The notes below the pieces were generated by a model, which searched no databases, was not told the DNA's origin, and saw only the letters and a list, made by a program, of their open reading frames with translations. Positions 58,301 to 64,000 of a DNA stretch of 64,000 bases are shown piece after piece (within the stretch, counting starts at the first letter, position 1; each line of letters opens with the position of its first letter). A program made the position numbers and the translations under genes. Source of the stretch: Rhineura floridana (taxonomy: Eukaryota > Chordata > Lepidosauria > Squamata > Rhineuridae); NCBI RefSeq assembly GCF_030035675.1, contig NC_084493.1, positions 25,426,203-25,490,202 on the forward strand. The letters are read 5' to 3'.

Positions 58301-59068
58301 TTTTGGATGAGACCATTGGACTATCTAGTCTGATATTGCCTACTCTGGCAGCACATTTCAAGGGTCTCTGGCAAGCGACTTTCACACACCTCAGATTTTT
58401 CAAAATGGAGATGGCAGGGATTGAACGTGAGACCTTCTTCATGCAAATTGCATGCTCCACCTCTGAGCTGTACAGTAGCTGCCCAGCAAAGCTGCAGAAT
58501 GGTAGGTTGGGTTTGGCTAAAATGACATACCAAGAGCCCTGATGGATCAGGCCAAAGGATCATCTAAACCAACATCCTGTTCTCACAGTGACCAAACAGA
58601 CCCCTCAATAAAAAGTCTGCAAGCAGGACCTGGGCACATCAGCACTGTCCCCACTTGTGATTCCCAGCATCAGAGTCTCAGAGACATCCTGCCTCTGACA
58701 GTGGAGCCAGAACATAGCAATCGTGGCTAGTGGTGATGTATAAGAGTCTACCCTGTCTGGCTGCTACCCAACCAGCATTACATTCTTCCCATCAGGAGGA
58801 ACTTCACTTATCCCTTCCTGTGTCTCTGTGCCTCAAATGGGTTGGCCAAGGAGAAGTGGACAATCCCCTTACATATCCTGTCCACAATTTCTGCCTTTGT
58901 CATGACATCAACGTCTATGTCATGGAACAGGGCACGGCCCACGTCCTCATGCATGGCCAGGTTGCGTCGCAGGGTGCTGTTCTCAGCTTCCAGGTTGGTA
59001 ATGTGCTGGCGCAAGGACAGGATATCATCCGCCATCCTCTGCATGGCTGTGCGGTAATTTTCCATCTC
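40308..59068 (-). CDS. CCDC33: CCDC33, 3' part (8 exons)
   Basis: Host gene on the minus strand, converging on CYP11A1 as I recall for mammals. Eight exons with GT-AG borders join in one frame: 921 bases, 306 codons and a stop. Segments agree with recalled human CCDC33, notably DVDVMTKAEIVDRI, KQKL, SPIILQQQALP, ISKLERAEARI and LEDSARKWGREKQD. Heptad-like, charged Glu/Lys/Leu-rich sequence shows long coiled coils; no membrane segment or enzyme motif is seen. The molecular role is poorly known and expression is reported mainly in testis. The N-terminal part with the C2-like region was not found and is expected beyond the right edge. The last exon is the least certain. Confidence 0.85.
40927..41065 (+). 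repeat. Family C palindromic MITE
   Basis: TAGGAATGGGGAACCTGAGGTCCTCCAGATGTTGTTGG ... CAATAACATCTGGAGGACTATAGGTTTCCC. Confidence 0.7.
41103..41600. repeat. Family E MITE, MIR-like SINE (minus), small palindromic repeat
   Basis: 41103-41300: GGCCCCATCTGCACTAAATGTTTAAAGCAG ... CCCAGAGTGGTTCAACAGTC. 41305-41500: minus MIR-like SINE (TGTCTCAAGGTCATTCAGCGAGCTTCATGG). 41505-41575: CACAATCCTGAGTCATTTCAGCTCAGTGGGG. Confidence 0.6.
41599..41795 (-). repeat. tRNA-derived SINE, minus, well preserved
   Basis: AAGCTGCCTTATACCGAGTCAGACCATTGGTCCATCCAGC ... GGGGATTGAACTTGGG (B box complement) ... CCACTGAGCTACAG (A box complement). Confidence 0.85.
41826..42065 (+). repeat. Family A MITE, copy 10, truncated
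   Basis: AAATCTGTCAGTTTTGGTTTC ... GGACACATTTTCGTATGCAGTTTTGCCTAATATGCACC; the right half is missing. Confidence 0.6.
42319..42740 (-). mobile_element. Family A hAT-like MITE, copy 11, perfect target duplication beside a splice donor
   Basis: TAGGGATGAG to CATCCCCA, about 422 bp, minus orientation. It is flanked by identical GTTCCTGC (42311-42318 and 42741-42748). The right flank ends 23 bases from the donor of the CCDC33 exon at 42772. It is the best-defined copy of the family. Confidence 0.9.
42772..42891 (-). CDS. CCDC33: CCDC33 exon (LEDSARKWGREKQD)
   Basis: Acceptor TCTCTGTTGCAG precedes 42891. Forty codons in phase 0 read LEDSARKWGREKQDYSTRLL then EHDLGFG, matching recalled human LEDSARxWGREKQDLATRLLEQ. 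The donor GTGAGT begins at 42771 going left. Confidence 0.9.
42900..43145. other. CCDC33 intron sequence, nothing recognised
   Basis: No repeat family or exon recognised. The segment lies just upstream of the LEDSARKWG exon on the minus strand. Confidence 0.35.
43149..43822. mobile_element. Probable hAT-like MITE with A/T-rich interior
   Basis: AGAGATGTGAAGGCCCGGGAAAAAACTGGAAAAATT at the left and AATTTCTGGAAATTTTACATCTCTG at the right are inverted repeats. The interior is rich in GGAAAAA and CCTTTTT. Target duplication is unclear (CGCAAGCG against TGCATGCT). Confidence 0.5.
43840..44152. repeat. CR1 3' end (classical type) and family C-like MITE
   Basis: 43870-44010: GGATGTATTTAAGCAGAAACTGGACAGCC ... 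GGTTGGACTAGATAACCTTTAG, the 3' end of classical amniote CR1, also at 56815-57000. 44020-44152: family C-type palindrome ending CATCTGGAGGGCACAGTGTTGGC. Confidence 0.65.
44180..48842 (+). mobile_element. BovB (RTE) LINE, 5'-truncated, split by a CR1
   Basis: Endonuclease part 44198-45187 (IMGDWNAKVGN, QIDYIIG, STDHELVV) and RT part 47628-48722 (CFIDYSKVFDCVDH, GVRQGCILSPYLFNLY, LRYADDTILLAE), then the C-terminal YGCESWTVKKADKRKI and WCWRRALRIPWTAKK typical of BovB. It ends GTCGCCATAAGTCGTAGTCGACTTGGAGGCACATAACAACAACAACA, the BovB tail. Breaks: TAA at 44391-44393 where the second copy has CAA, and a frame change near 45185 in a TGACTGACTGAC run. The CR1 occupies 45591 to about 47625. The element begins at the base equal to 63413 of the second copy. 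Confidence 0.93.
45591..47625 (-). mobile_element. CR1-clade LINE with a long open RT frame, inserted in BovB
   Basis: Minus-strand frame 47616-45754 is open for 620 codons. It has a linker, then RT blocks NYRPVANVPFLGKVLERVV, LLDLSAAFDTIDHGIL, GVVQGSVLSPMLFNIYM and YADDTQLY (near residue 340), the thumb ([21 protein letters not shown]) and the usual ending [10 protein letters not shown]. It lacks the endonuclease and ORF1. The frame simply opens at the truncation point (TTG, no ATG). The 3' tail is ATTTATTTATTT on the + strand. It is 5'-truncated but lacks stops or shifts, so it is younger than the BovB it interrupts. Confidence 0.93.
48843..49262. other. Intron sequence, nothing recognised
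   Basis: A poly-G run lies at 49208-49217. No repeat family or exon recognised. Confidence 0.4.
49265..49985 (+). repeat. Family B repeat interrupted by a hAT-like element
   Basis: AATATAAGAAGAGCCCTGCTGGATCAGGCCAGTGG ... CAGTGGCCAACCAG, then after the insertion GTGCCTATGGCAAACTG ... TAGCCATTGATAGCCTTATCCTCCATGAATTTGTGTAATCC ... TTCCATACTTTAACCATGCA. Confidence 0.7.
49349..49731. mobile_element. hAT-like MITE (CAGGGGTGTAG ends)
   Basis: About 383 bp. CAGGGGTGTAGTCA at the left and CACTACCCTACTG at the right are inverted. Flanks CCAACCAG (49341-49348) and GCAACCAG (49732-49739) match at 7 of 8, and the host family B sequence joins correctly across them. Confidence 0.85.
49986..50385. other. 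CCDC33 intron sequence, nothing recognised
   Basis: Contains a GA/CT-rich stretch near 50000-50060. No further exon could be supported. Confidence 0.35.
50390..50476 (-). CDS. CCDC33: CCDC33 exon (ISKLERAEARI)
   Basis: Acceptor TTTCCACTCCTTACAG precedes 50476. Twenty-nine codons read DTFSNSTEKLSLISKLERAE and ARINALECQ in phase 0. The donor GTAAAT begins at 50389 going left. It joins directly to LEDSARKWG, giving the ECQ-LEDSAR junction resembling the human protein. Confidence 0.88.
50574..50948 (-). mobile_element. Family A hAT-like MITE, copy 12
   Basis: TAGAGATGGG to CATCCCTA, minus orientation. No matching flanks are left. Confidence 0.75.
50958..51348 (+). mobile_element. Family A-related MITE, copy 13
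   Basis: TAGGGATAGGTGATTTCTGTCAG to CTATCCCTA, a more diverged subfamily starting nine bases after the previous copy in the opposite orientation. Confidence 0.7.
51425..51571. mobile_element. Small hAT-like MITE (CAGTGGCGG type)
   Basis: CAGTGGCGGCTGGTGACTCCATGTCAGTGGGGCAG pairs with CTGCCCCCACTGACATGAAGCCAC. It is flanked by AGAATTTG on both sides, a target duplication within one base of the ends. A relative lies at 25569. Confidence 0.75.
51871..54875. mobile_element. 3.0-kb hAT-like element with TAGGGTTGCCATATT ends
   Basis: Left TATTGTTGCCATATTCCCG and right AATATGGCAACCCTA are inverted repeats. Flanks CCTCAGGA (51863-51870) and CCTCGGGA (54876-54883) are an 8-bp duplication with one mismatch. 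No transposase frame was seen. It contains its own insertions: a minus LINE tail near 52105-52270 and a CR1 3' end at 53030-53575. Near the left end are four ATTTGCAT motifs in tandem repeats. Confidence 0.75.
52906..53750 (+). repeat. Direct repeat of about 105 bp flanking a CR1 3' fragment
   Basis: 52915-53010 and 53658-53750 share TAATACCATACCAACCACA, GAAGATTCCTATGAGTAAGGCAGAAAACT and CACAACCAGTCAGGATTC with few differences. Between them 53060-53575 is a CR1 3' end (LQLMQNAAAQLL-like, TTTGGAACTCCTTGCC ... CAGTATATAAATG). Confidence 0.7.
55252..55679 (+). mobile_element. Family F-related MITE with GAA microsatellite
   Basis: CAGGGATGAGCCACCTGTGGCTCTAGGC ... GAAGGTTGCCCACCTCTG, inverted ends. 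The interior is G-rich and holds a pure GAA run of about 55 bases at 55481-55535. It ends 88 bases from a CCDC33 exon. Confidence 0.6.
55767..55888 (-). CDS. CCDC33: CCDC33 exon (SPIILQQQALP)
   Basis: Acceptor TCGTCCCCAGTCCCAG precedes 55888. After completing an Arg codon it reads DSWSKGLYSTLMMENMRLRD and ends SPIILQQQALP, a stretch shared with recalled human CCDC33. The donor GTAAGA begins at 55766 going left (phase 0). Confidence 0.9.
56078..56352. repeat. SINE fragment (minus) and family C MITE
   Basis: 56085-56150: GAAGTTTCTTATACTGGATTAGACCATGGGTCCATC. 56206-56350: TGATCCTTCAGATGTTGTTGGACTTCAACTTCCATCAGCC with a diverged right arm. Confidence 0.55.
56486..56576 (-). CDS. CCDC33: CCDC33 exon (VIERMETMLEGKMKERF)
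   Basis: Acceptor ACTGCTTCCTTCCAACAAAAG precedes 56576. It reads VIERMETMLEGKMKERFKED then TQFSDLSLGA, a coiled-coil pattern (human VIEKMERVLEEKM as recalled). The donor GTAAGT begins at 56485 going left (phase 1). Confidence 0.88.
56800..57125 (+). mobile_element. CR1 LINE 3' end and a LINE tail
   Basis: GAGTTATTTAAGCAGAGGCTGGACAGCC ... GGGGGTTGGGTTAGATGACC ... CCAACTCTAAAATTCTATA is the classical CR1 3' end. 57065-57122 adds a TTTATTTGGCTAAAGAGCAGGATAGAAATTC tail with AAAT repeats. Confidence 0.75.
57355..57486 (-). CDS. CCDC33: CCDC33 exon (KNDREKDLVMLQRAHHQQQ)
   Basis: Acceptor TTCTTCCCCCACCAG precedes 57486. Forty-four codons read KNDREKDLVMLQRAHHQQQM through KYQAKVAKMQALEDAVRKQ and EK, a coiled coil matching the human pattern KxxxMKALEExVRxQEK. 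The donor GTGAGT begins at 57354 going left. Confidence 0.9.
57624..57980 (+). repeat. Family A MITE, copy 14, degraded left end
   Basis: AAACACACTTTTGTATACAATTTTGCCTAATGTGCACATTTTTGCAAACC ... TTTCCCATTCCTA. It ends 56 bases from the donor of the next CCDC33 exon. Confidence 0.65.
58036..58124 (-). CDS. CCDC33: CCDC33 exon (LALKQKLTSGAREMARMKDR)
   Basis: Acceptor GTTTGTTTGTTTTAG precedes 58124. It completes a Leu codon and reads ALKQKLTSGAREMARMKDRV then QRLQNELIR. The donor GTAAGC begins at 58035 going left (phase 0). Confidence 0.9.
58300..58740. repeat. tRNA-derived SINE (minus) and family B repeat
   Basis: 58305-58480: GAGACCATTGGACTATCTAGTCTGATATTGCC ... CTCCACCTCTGAGCTGTACAG. 58525-58740: CAAGAGCCCTGATGGATCAGGCCAAAGGATCATC ... 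CCTGCCTCTGACAGTGGAGCCAGAACATAGC. Confidence 0.65.
58873..59068 (-). CDS. CCDC33: CCDC33 exon (VMTKAEIVDRI)
   Basis: Acceptor TGCTTGGCAG precedes 59068. Sixty-five codons read EMENYRTAMQRMADDILSLR, then NLEAENSTLRRNLAMHED and DIDVDVMTKAEIVDRI, the strongest match to recalled human CCDC33 in the window. The donor GTAAGG begins at 58872 going left after one extra base (phase 1). Exons further 5' were not recognised to the right. Confidence 0.92.
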
Positions 59069-59189
59069 CTGCCAAGCACAGGAAAGCAGAAGGAGAAAGA
59101 AATGGGAATTATTTCCTGGTAAGAGCATAAAGGTCAAGAAATAGACCCCGGTTAGTTTTGCCATGGCCTGATGGTGATAATGTGGAGGC

Positions 59190-59960
59190 AGGCTTTTTCT
59201 CAGGTGCCACCAGCATTGTGGAGTCCCCTCCCTGCTGTAATATGAGAGGCCACATCAGTATTGGCATTCCAGTGGCTCTTGAAGACACACCCGTTTAGAT
59301 AAGTGTAGCCCTGATCTCCTGACTTGAATCTCCTATTTTGATTGTTGTGCTTTACGGAGGGGCTTGTTGTTGGGAGTGGGGCTAGATCAACTCCTGTTTT
59401 GTTCTTTTGTTTATGTTCCAGAAGGGAGATAGGGTCCTCCAGATGGATAGGCTTGATTACCTTTACCTGTGATGCTCAGACTGACTTCCTTCCATTGTTA
59501 GACTGATACATCTCAAGGAAGCTTATCTGCCCCTCCTCCTTCCGTCCTTTCCTCTCTTCTCTTCTCGGACTGTCCGGGAGAGAGGAGACACCTTTGTCTC
59601 TGCTCTCTCTCTCCTAGCTATGAGGGCAACTCCCAAGCCGGGGCACTGAGCCTTCAACTTAGTTAGTTAGTTAGAACTAGGTATGCCTTTCTATCTACTA
59701 TGTATTTCTATAAATAAAGTAGCTTTTCTTATTTTACTAAGTCTTAAGTCTCAGTGATCTCAATGCAGGGTAAAAGCCTGCTTTCTTAGGTAAATGCACA
59801 CACGCATTTCAGACCGCTGTTCTCTGTTTAACAAACATACAAATTTATACAACAACACTTGCTTTATTGTGTATTTTAGTTATGTGTGTGTGTTTTGTAA
59901 TTGGCCATATAACTTAGAAACTACCCTGGCAATTAAGCAGTGCATAAATAAATAATCAAG
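59190..59960 (+). mobile_element. CR1-clade LINE 3' end interrupted by a solo LTR
   Basis: CACCAGCATTGTGGAGTCCCCTCCC ... GACACACCCGTTTAGATAAG is the CR1 ORF2 end. After the LTR it continues CTTTATTGTGTATTTTAGTTATG ... CAATTAAGCAGTGCATAAATAAATAA. Confidence 0.65.
59368..59857 (+). mobile_element. Solo LTR (fossil), family 2, copy 2
   Basis: TGTTGGGAGTGGGGC to ACAACA, about 490 bp. Flanks CTTGT (59363-59367) and CTTGC (59858-59862) form a probable 5-bp duplication. It shares CTCCAGATGGATAGGCTTG, GACTGTCCGGGAGAGAGGAGAC and ATAAATAAAGTAGCTTTTCTTATTTTACTAAGTC (likely polyadenylation region) with the minus-strand copy at 14139-14789. No internal viral sequence is present. Confidence 0.7.
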
Positions 59961-60139
59961 CACGCACACAGCAAACATGTATGCCATGAGAACAAGGGCC
60001 AGGGCCAGCCCAAGACAGTCTGCTGCCTGAGATGTCTCTCCCCCTCCCCAGGTCAAGGTACTCGTGGCTGGTTACATTATTCTGGCACCTGAGACTGATA
60101 AAATCCCATGTTTCCTTGGGAGTAAAAAATACAGTAATC

Positions 60140-60775
60140 ATCAATCAATCATTTATTTGTTTCATTTCTGAAACAGGCTGTATAACTATCACAGGGCAGT
60201 TTACAAAGCAATCACGTGAAATCAAATAAAAACCCTAAAATCATAACTAAAACATTTGATGCAGCGAAATACTTCCAATAATTTAGTTAAAGACTCAAAT
60301 GTTCATATGTGTTCATACATTATCTTCCATCAGCCTGGATAAATAAATAAAGCAGCTGTCCAAGGTTTCAGGAAGGGTTATCTTCCAGCCGTACCTGGAG
60401 ATGCCTGGGATTGGAGCTGGGACCTTCTGCATGCAAGGCAGATTCTCTAGCACTGAGCGATAATCTCTCCCTACTGAGAGGTTAATCATAGTACTAATGG
60501 GAGGGAGTTCTACAGTTGGGGTGCTAGTGCAGAGAATGCCCTGCTTTGCATCACTGTGTAATGGGCAACCCCCTGGGGAAGAACCACAAGCAAGGCCTCC
60601 CCCTGCTGACCTTAAGACACAGGTCAACATGTGGCAGGAGAGGCACTTTTACAACTGTTTGGGTCCTGCGTCATTCAAGGGTTTATTCACTAGCTAACTA
60701 TTTGCTGACCTTTGGTGACACCCTAAATCAGCTGCTGCATTCTGCCTAACATTAGGGCTGGCTCTGCTTCTCCCT
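60140..60775 (-). repeat. LINE tail, SINE and CR1 3' fragment, all minus
   Basis: 60140-60290: AATCATTTATTTGTTTCATTTC ... CAGGGCAGTTTACAAAGC. 60355-60470: SINE complement (GGAGATGCCTGGGATTGGAGCTGGGACC). 60490-60775: a CR1-type 3' ORF end (TTCTACAGTTGGGGTGCTAGTGCAGAGAATGCCC). Confidence 0.6.
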
Positions 60776-60930
60776 TTTCATTACATTTAATAAAGTAATG
60801 AAAACAATATAATAAAAATGTAATTATAAGGATGCAATGAATCACAGGCAGATTGTAAGTAGGGGTATGCACAGACACCACCACCCCGTTCACCCCATGG
60901 CTCCAGTCTGGAGAGCGGCATCATGCTGAC

Positions 60931-61969
60931 CACAACTTGGAAGTAACTAGTTACAAATAATGAATTACTTGTAATTCATTACTTTTTTGAGTAAGGAGTG
61001 GGTAATTCCTTTACATTTTGATTGTAATAGAACTAGGAGTAATTTTACTACTTTTGTGGAGTAATTGCAACGTTTCCAGAATTACTTTTGAGCAGGGGAA
61101 GTCTTCTGCTCCTCTGATTTGTGGATGAAAATCATGTGCCTCAAACTGGGCTTCTGTGCAGTGTTGCTCTTTCCTCATGCTCTGTAGGTGGGTAGGAGGC
61201 GATGAGGGAGGAGGCAGAGAGTGAGACGGGGTGGAGTGGAGAAAACAATTATTTAAAAAAATGGATAGTGGTGGTGAAGAATGGAGCGGAGGGAAAAAGG
61301 ATCCAGAGGTCAAGAACATGGATAAAGGAGGAGAAGGAGGCAGCAGCAGAATGGAGATAAAGAACTGTGGAGGTCACAGATGACAACGCGTTTGTGTGTG
61401 TGTGTGTGTGTGTGAATACTGTGTTTGCACTTGGCATACAGTGGCCTCCACTGGCTACTGTGCTGCATTTGCAGTATTTTAACTTTTTTGCATCTCAGGG
61501 GAAAATGTTTGCTTCAGTGAGTGTCCCTTAGTTGGTGGCAGTGCAGGGTCTGGGAGGTGGTTAAGTGAGAGAGATGATCCTGGCTGGCTGAGTGGGGGAG
61601 GGGGGTTGCACTTGGTTTGACATGCAAAGATGTGAGTAGCGGCCTCAGCCTCCCTCCCCACCACCCTTACCGGTGGAGAGACCACCATTGCTATCTTATG
61701 GATAAAAAGAATTATTCTACTACCTCTCCGTGTGTATGTTTATTTTTAATGTTGTTTTATGTGACTTAGTGTACAGCAGCCAAAGCCAGCACCTTGTAGG
61801 CATTTTTTAAAGTAACTGAAATGTAATTATAGTGATTACTTTGGAGGAAAAAATAAAGTAATCAGTTACTTTCAGACCAATTGCAATTGTAACAGTAATT
61901 ACTACTTTTTTGGGCCATGTAACTGTAACTGTAATTTATTACTTTTAAAAAGTAATCTTCCAAGCTCTG
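60931..61969 (-). mobile_element. Family D hAT-like element, about 1 kb, second copy
   Basis: CACAACTTGGAAGTAAC at the left and GTAATCTTCCAAGCTCTG at the right. Flanks ATGCTGAC (60923-60930) and AGGCTGAC (61970-61977) match at 7 of 8. It is the reverse complement relative of 12111-13102 and has a TG microsatellite at 61394-61412. Confidence 0.85.
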
Positions 61970-61989
61970 AGGCTGACCCACCCTGGGTC

Positions 61990-62840
61990 GACATTGCATC
62001 TCCTCTCCTCCCCTGACTGAGATCAAGGTCAATTTAGTGTTGCAAACGGCCTTCCTGCAGGAAAGCCCCTTGAGAAATAGGGCCCTCCAGGATAACTTTC
62101 TCAGCTCATGAGCAGAGGGAATGATCCTGTACACCTGCATGCCTGGGGGATTGCTACTCATCAGGCAGGTAGGAGAGCCGCAGCTGCCTTTCTTCCTGCC
62201 CGTTGCCCTGCCCCCTGACAGCCCCAGGCCATTCAAGGCCACCAAACCAACCCGTAGCAATCCGTGGCTATCAGAACTCGACACGGCTGAGGCCCAAAAG
62301 CATCTCAATGGACCCAATTTGGCCGGGACTCCGATGAACCCAGTGCACAGTCCTATAAGCAGCCCAGTGCTCCTGACTGTTCCCAAGGGCCGTTGTGCTC
62401 AGGTCCTGCTTGTAGGCTTCCCATAGGCATCTGGGGGCCACTGTGATAAGAGGATGTTGGACTAGATGGGCCACTGGCTTGAACCACAGGGCTCTTCTGA
62501 TGTTCTTACACTCTAAGCAATTTGGAAAGAATCTCCTACCCAGCCCCCTCTAACCTTGGCCAGATTGTACATGCCAATCTCTTTCCCCATGTGTCAGCTC
62601 AGAAAACAGCTGTTTTGGTTCAAACAGATCCTGCACTGTTGCCTGTGAGTGACCTTGCCTTCACTTTCCAAACCGTATTGCACTCTTCCCTCCCTCCTCT
62701 CTGATTTGTCGCCGAGCAAAATGCAAGTGTTTTGCGTACAAAAAGGTCAGCAGGATCACAGCTGAGGGGCCTTGTCCTCCTCCCTGCCTGCCTCAGGCCA
62801 GGATGCTTTCCCAGTCACTAGTGGCTTTTCTCCCCCTTTA
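61990..62840 (-). other. Unassigned sequence with a family B copy (minus)
   Basis: 62390-62515 is minus family B (GTCCTGCTTGTAGGCTTCCC ... GGATGTTGGACTAGATGGGCC). 61990-62370 and 62520-62840 are unassigned. A minus-strand open stretch at about 62160-61990 reads QVYRIIPSAHELRKLSWRAL; it was not called an exon (see findings). Confidence 0.4.
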
Positions 62841-62841
62841 G

Positions 62842-64000
62842 GATGCACACCTTAATGTGGTGAGGGGGGTTGAGAGTGTTGAAGAAGCTGAGAGCAATGC
62901 CGTCAGGAGTCTAGACCAAGAGGCTAGACTCCTTGCAGGGGCACCCATGGCGGAATGGTCAAAGCTGAGATACCAGACTAAGATGCATTCAAACCACCTC
63001 TGAATACCTCTTACCACGAAAACCCTATGAACAGAGTATCCAAAATGCAACACGAGATAGTGCTGGAAGATGAGACCCCCAGGTCAGAAGGAACTCACTG
63101 AGCTACTGGGGAAGAACAAAGGACAAGTACGAGTAGCGCTGTGACTAATGCCGCAGCTGGGTCAAAGCCAAAAGGAAGCCCAGAGGCTGATGCGCACAGA
63201 TGCGAAAGGAGAGTCCGGAGTTGTACAATGCACACAATAGGAACATGGAATGTGAGAAGCATGAACTAGGGAAAGTTAGAAATTGTCAAGCAAGAAATGG
63301 AGCGTATCAACATTACAATACTTGGCGTGAGTGAATTAAAATGGACTGGAATGGGACATTTTCAATCAGGCAACTACAAAATATTTTATGCAGGAAATGA
63401 GAAATCAAGAAGAAATGGGGTTGCTTTAATAGTGAGAAGTGATGTAGCAAAAGCAATTAGGAGCTACAACACAAGGTCTGAGCGAGTGATATCAATGAGA
63501 TTAAACGGGAAACCTATCAACATAACCATCATCCAAGTCTACGCTCCAATGTCAAACGCAGAAGAAGAGGAATTGGAGAGATTTTATGCAGAAGTACAGG
63601 AGGAAATTGATCACACACCAAAACAAGATATGATGATAATCATGGGGGACTGGAATGCAAAAGTAGGGAACAGAGAAGAACTAGGAATTGTGGGGCAATG
63701 GGGCTTAGGTGACAGAAATGAAGCAGGAGAAAGACTTATTGAATTCTGTGAAGCCAATAATTTGTTTCTTGCCAACACATTTTTTGAACAACCAAAAAGA
63801 CGACTGTACACGTGGACGTCACCAGATGGTCAATATAGGAATCAAATTGATTATATAATTGGAAAGAGAAGATGGAGAAGTTCCATACTTTCTGCAAAAA
63901 CAAGACCAGGAGGAGACTGTGCTACAGATCATGAACTGATTGTATTGAAAATCAGAGTAAAGCTAAAGAACAACAACAAAGCACTCATAATGCCAAAAAT
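62842..64000 (+). mobile_element. BovB (RTE) LINE, 5' part, continues beyond the window
   Basis: GATGCACACCTTAATGTGGTGAGGGGGGTTGAGAGTGTTGAAG opens the BovB 5' region. From 63240 the endonuclease domain begins (GTWNVRSMN, then a TAG at 63271-63273, ITILGVSELKWTGMG). It continues through IITIQVYAPMSNAEEEELERF and QIDYIIG. It is about 93 percent identical by eye to 44180-44770. Its better-preserved 5' end suggests a nearly full-length copy, one stop seen so far. Confidence 0.9.

Overview
The window is vertebrate nuclear DNA, most likely from a lizard or other squamate reptile. It carries two host genes: a complete CYP11A1 (cholesterol side-chain cleavage P450) on the + strand and the 3' part of CCDC33 on the - strand. 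Young BovB (RTE) LINEs, abundant CR1-clade LINEs, MIR-like and tRNA-derived SINEs and very many small hAT-type elements argue for a squamate. Species cannot be told from the sequence alone. No bacterial genes, CRISPR arrays, rRNA genes or functional tRNA genes were seen.

Layout. 1-4850: intergenic, with a decayed CR1-clade LINE, SINEs and hAT MITEs. 4852-33978: CYP11A1, TATA box plus nine coding exons with GT-AG introns and consistent phases, giving an uninterrupted 524-residue P450. 33979-40307: short intergenic stretch of MITEs and a long CA repeat. 40308-59068: eight exons of CCDC33 read right to left (306 codons in one frame); the terminal exon is a proposal, and the 5' exons lie beyond the window or were not recognised. 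The two genes converge tail to tail, as I recall for their mammalian orthologues. 44180-48842: a BovB LINE split by a CR1 whose reverse transcriptase frame is still open over about 620 codons. 62842-64000: the 5' end of a second BovB that runs off the window.

Most of the rest is repeats. I recognise at least six hAT-like non-autonomous families by terminal inverted repeats and 8-bp target duplications, here called A (TAGGGATGG ends), C and E (palindromic, 100-250 bp), D (CAGAGCTTGG ends), F (CAGGGGTGGGGAACC ends) and G (CAGAGGTTYCCAAACT ends). There are also singletons, including a 3-kb element with TAGGGTTGCCATATT ends. Three LTR copies (two families) are fossil solo LTRs with 5-bp target duplications. 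Nesting is common and gives relative ages: CR1 in BovB, CR1 in family A, LTR in family G, a family D MITE in an LTR, an LTR in a CR1, family A in family F, and the 3-kb element in family F.

Functionally only CYP11A1 and CCDC33 look like working genes. CYP11A1 makes pregnenolone from cholesterol in mitochondria of steroid-producing cells; CCDC33 encodes a coiled-coil protein. Nothing suggests that the two act together. The most unusual material is in the repeats: a MITE family built of internal units of about 33 bp, a palindromic core shared between MITE families with different ends, a MITE lying 23 bp from a CCDC33 splice donor, and an octamer-motif cluster inside a DNA transposon.
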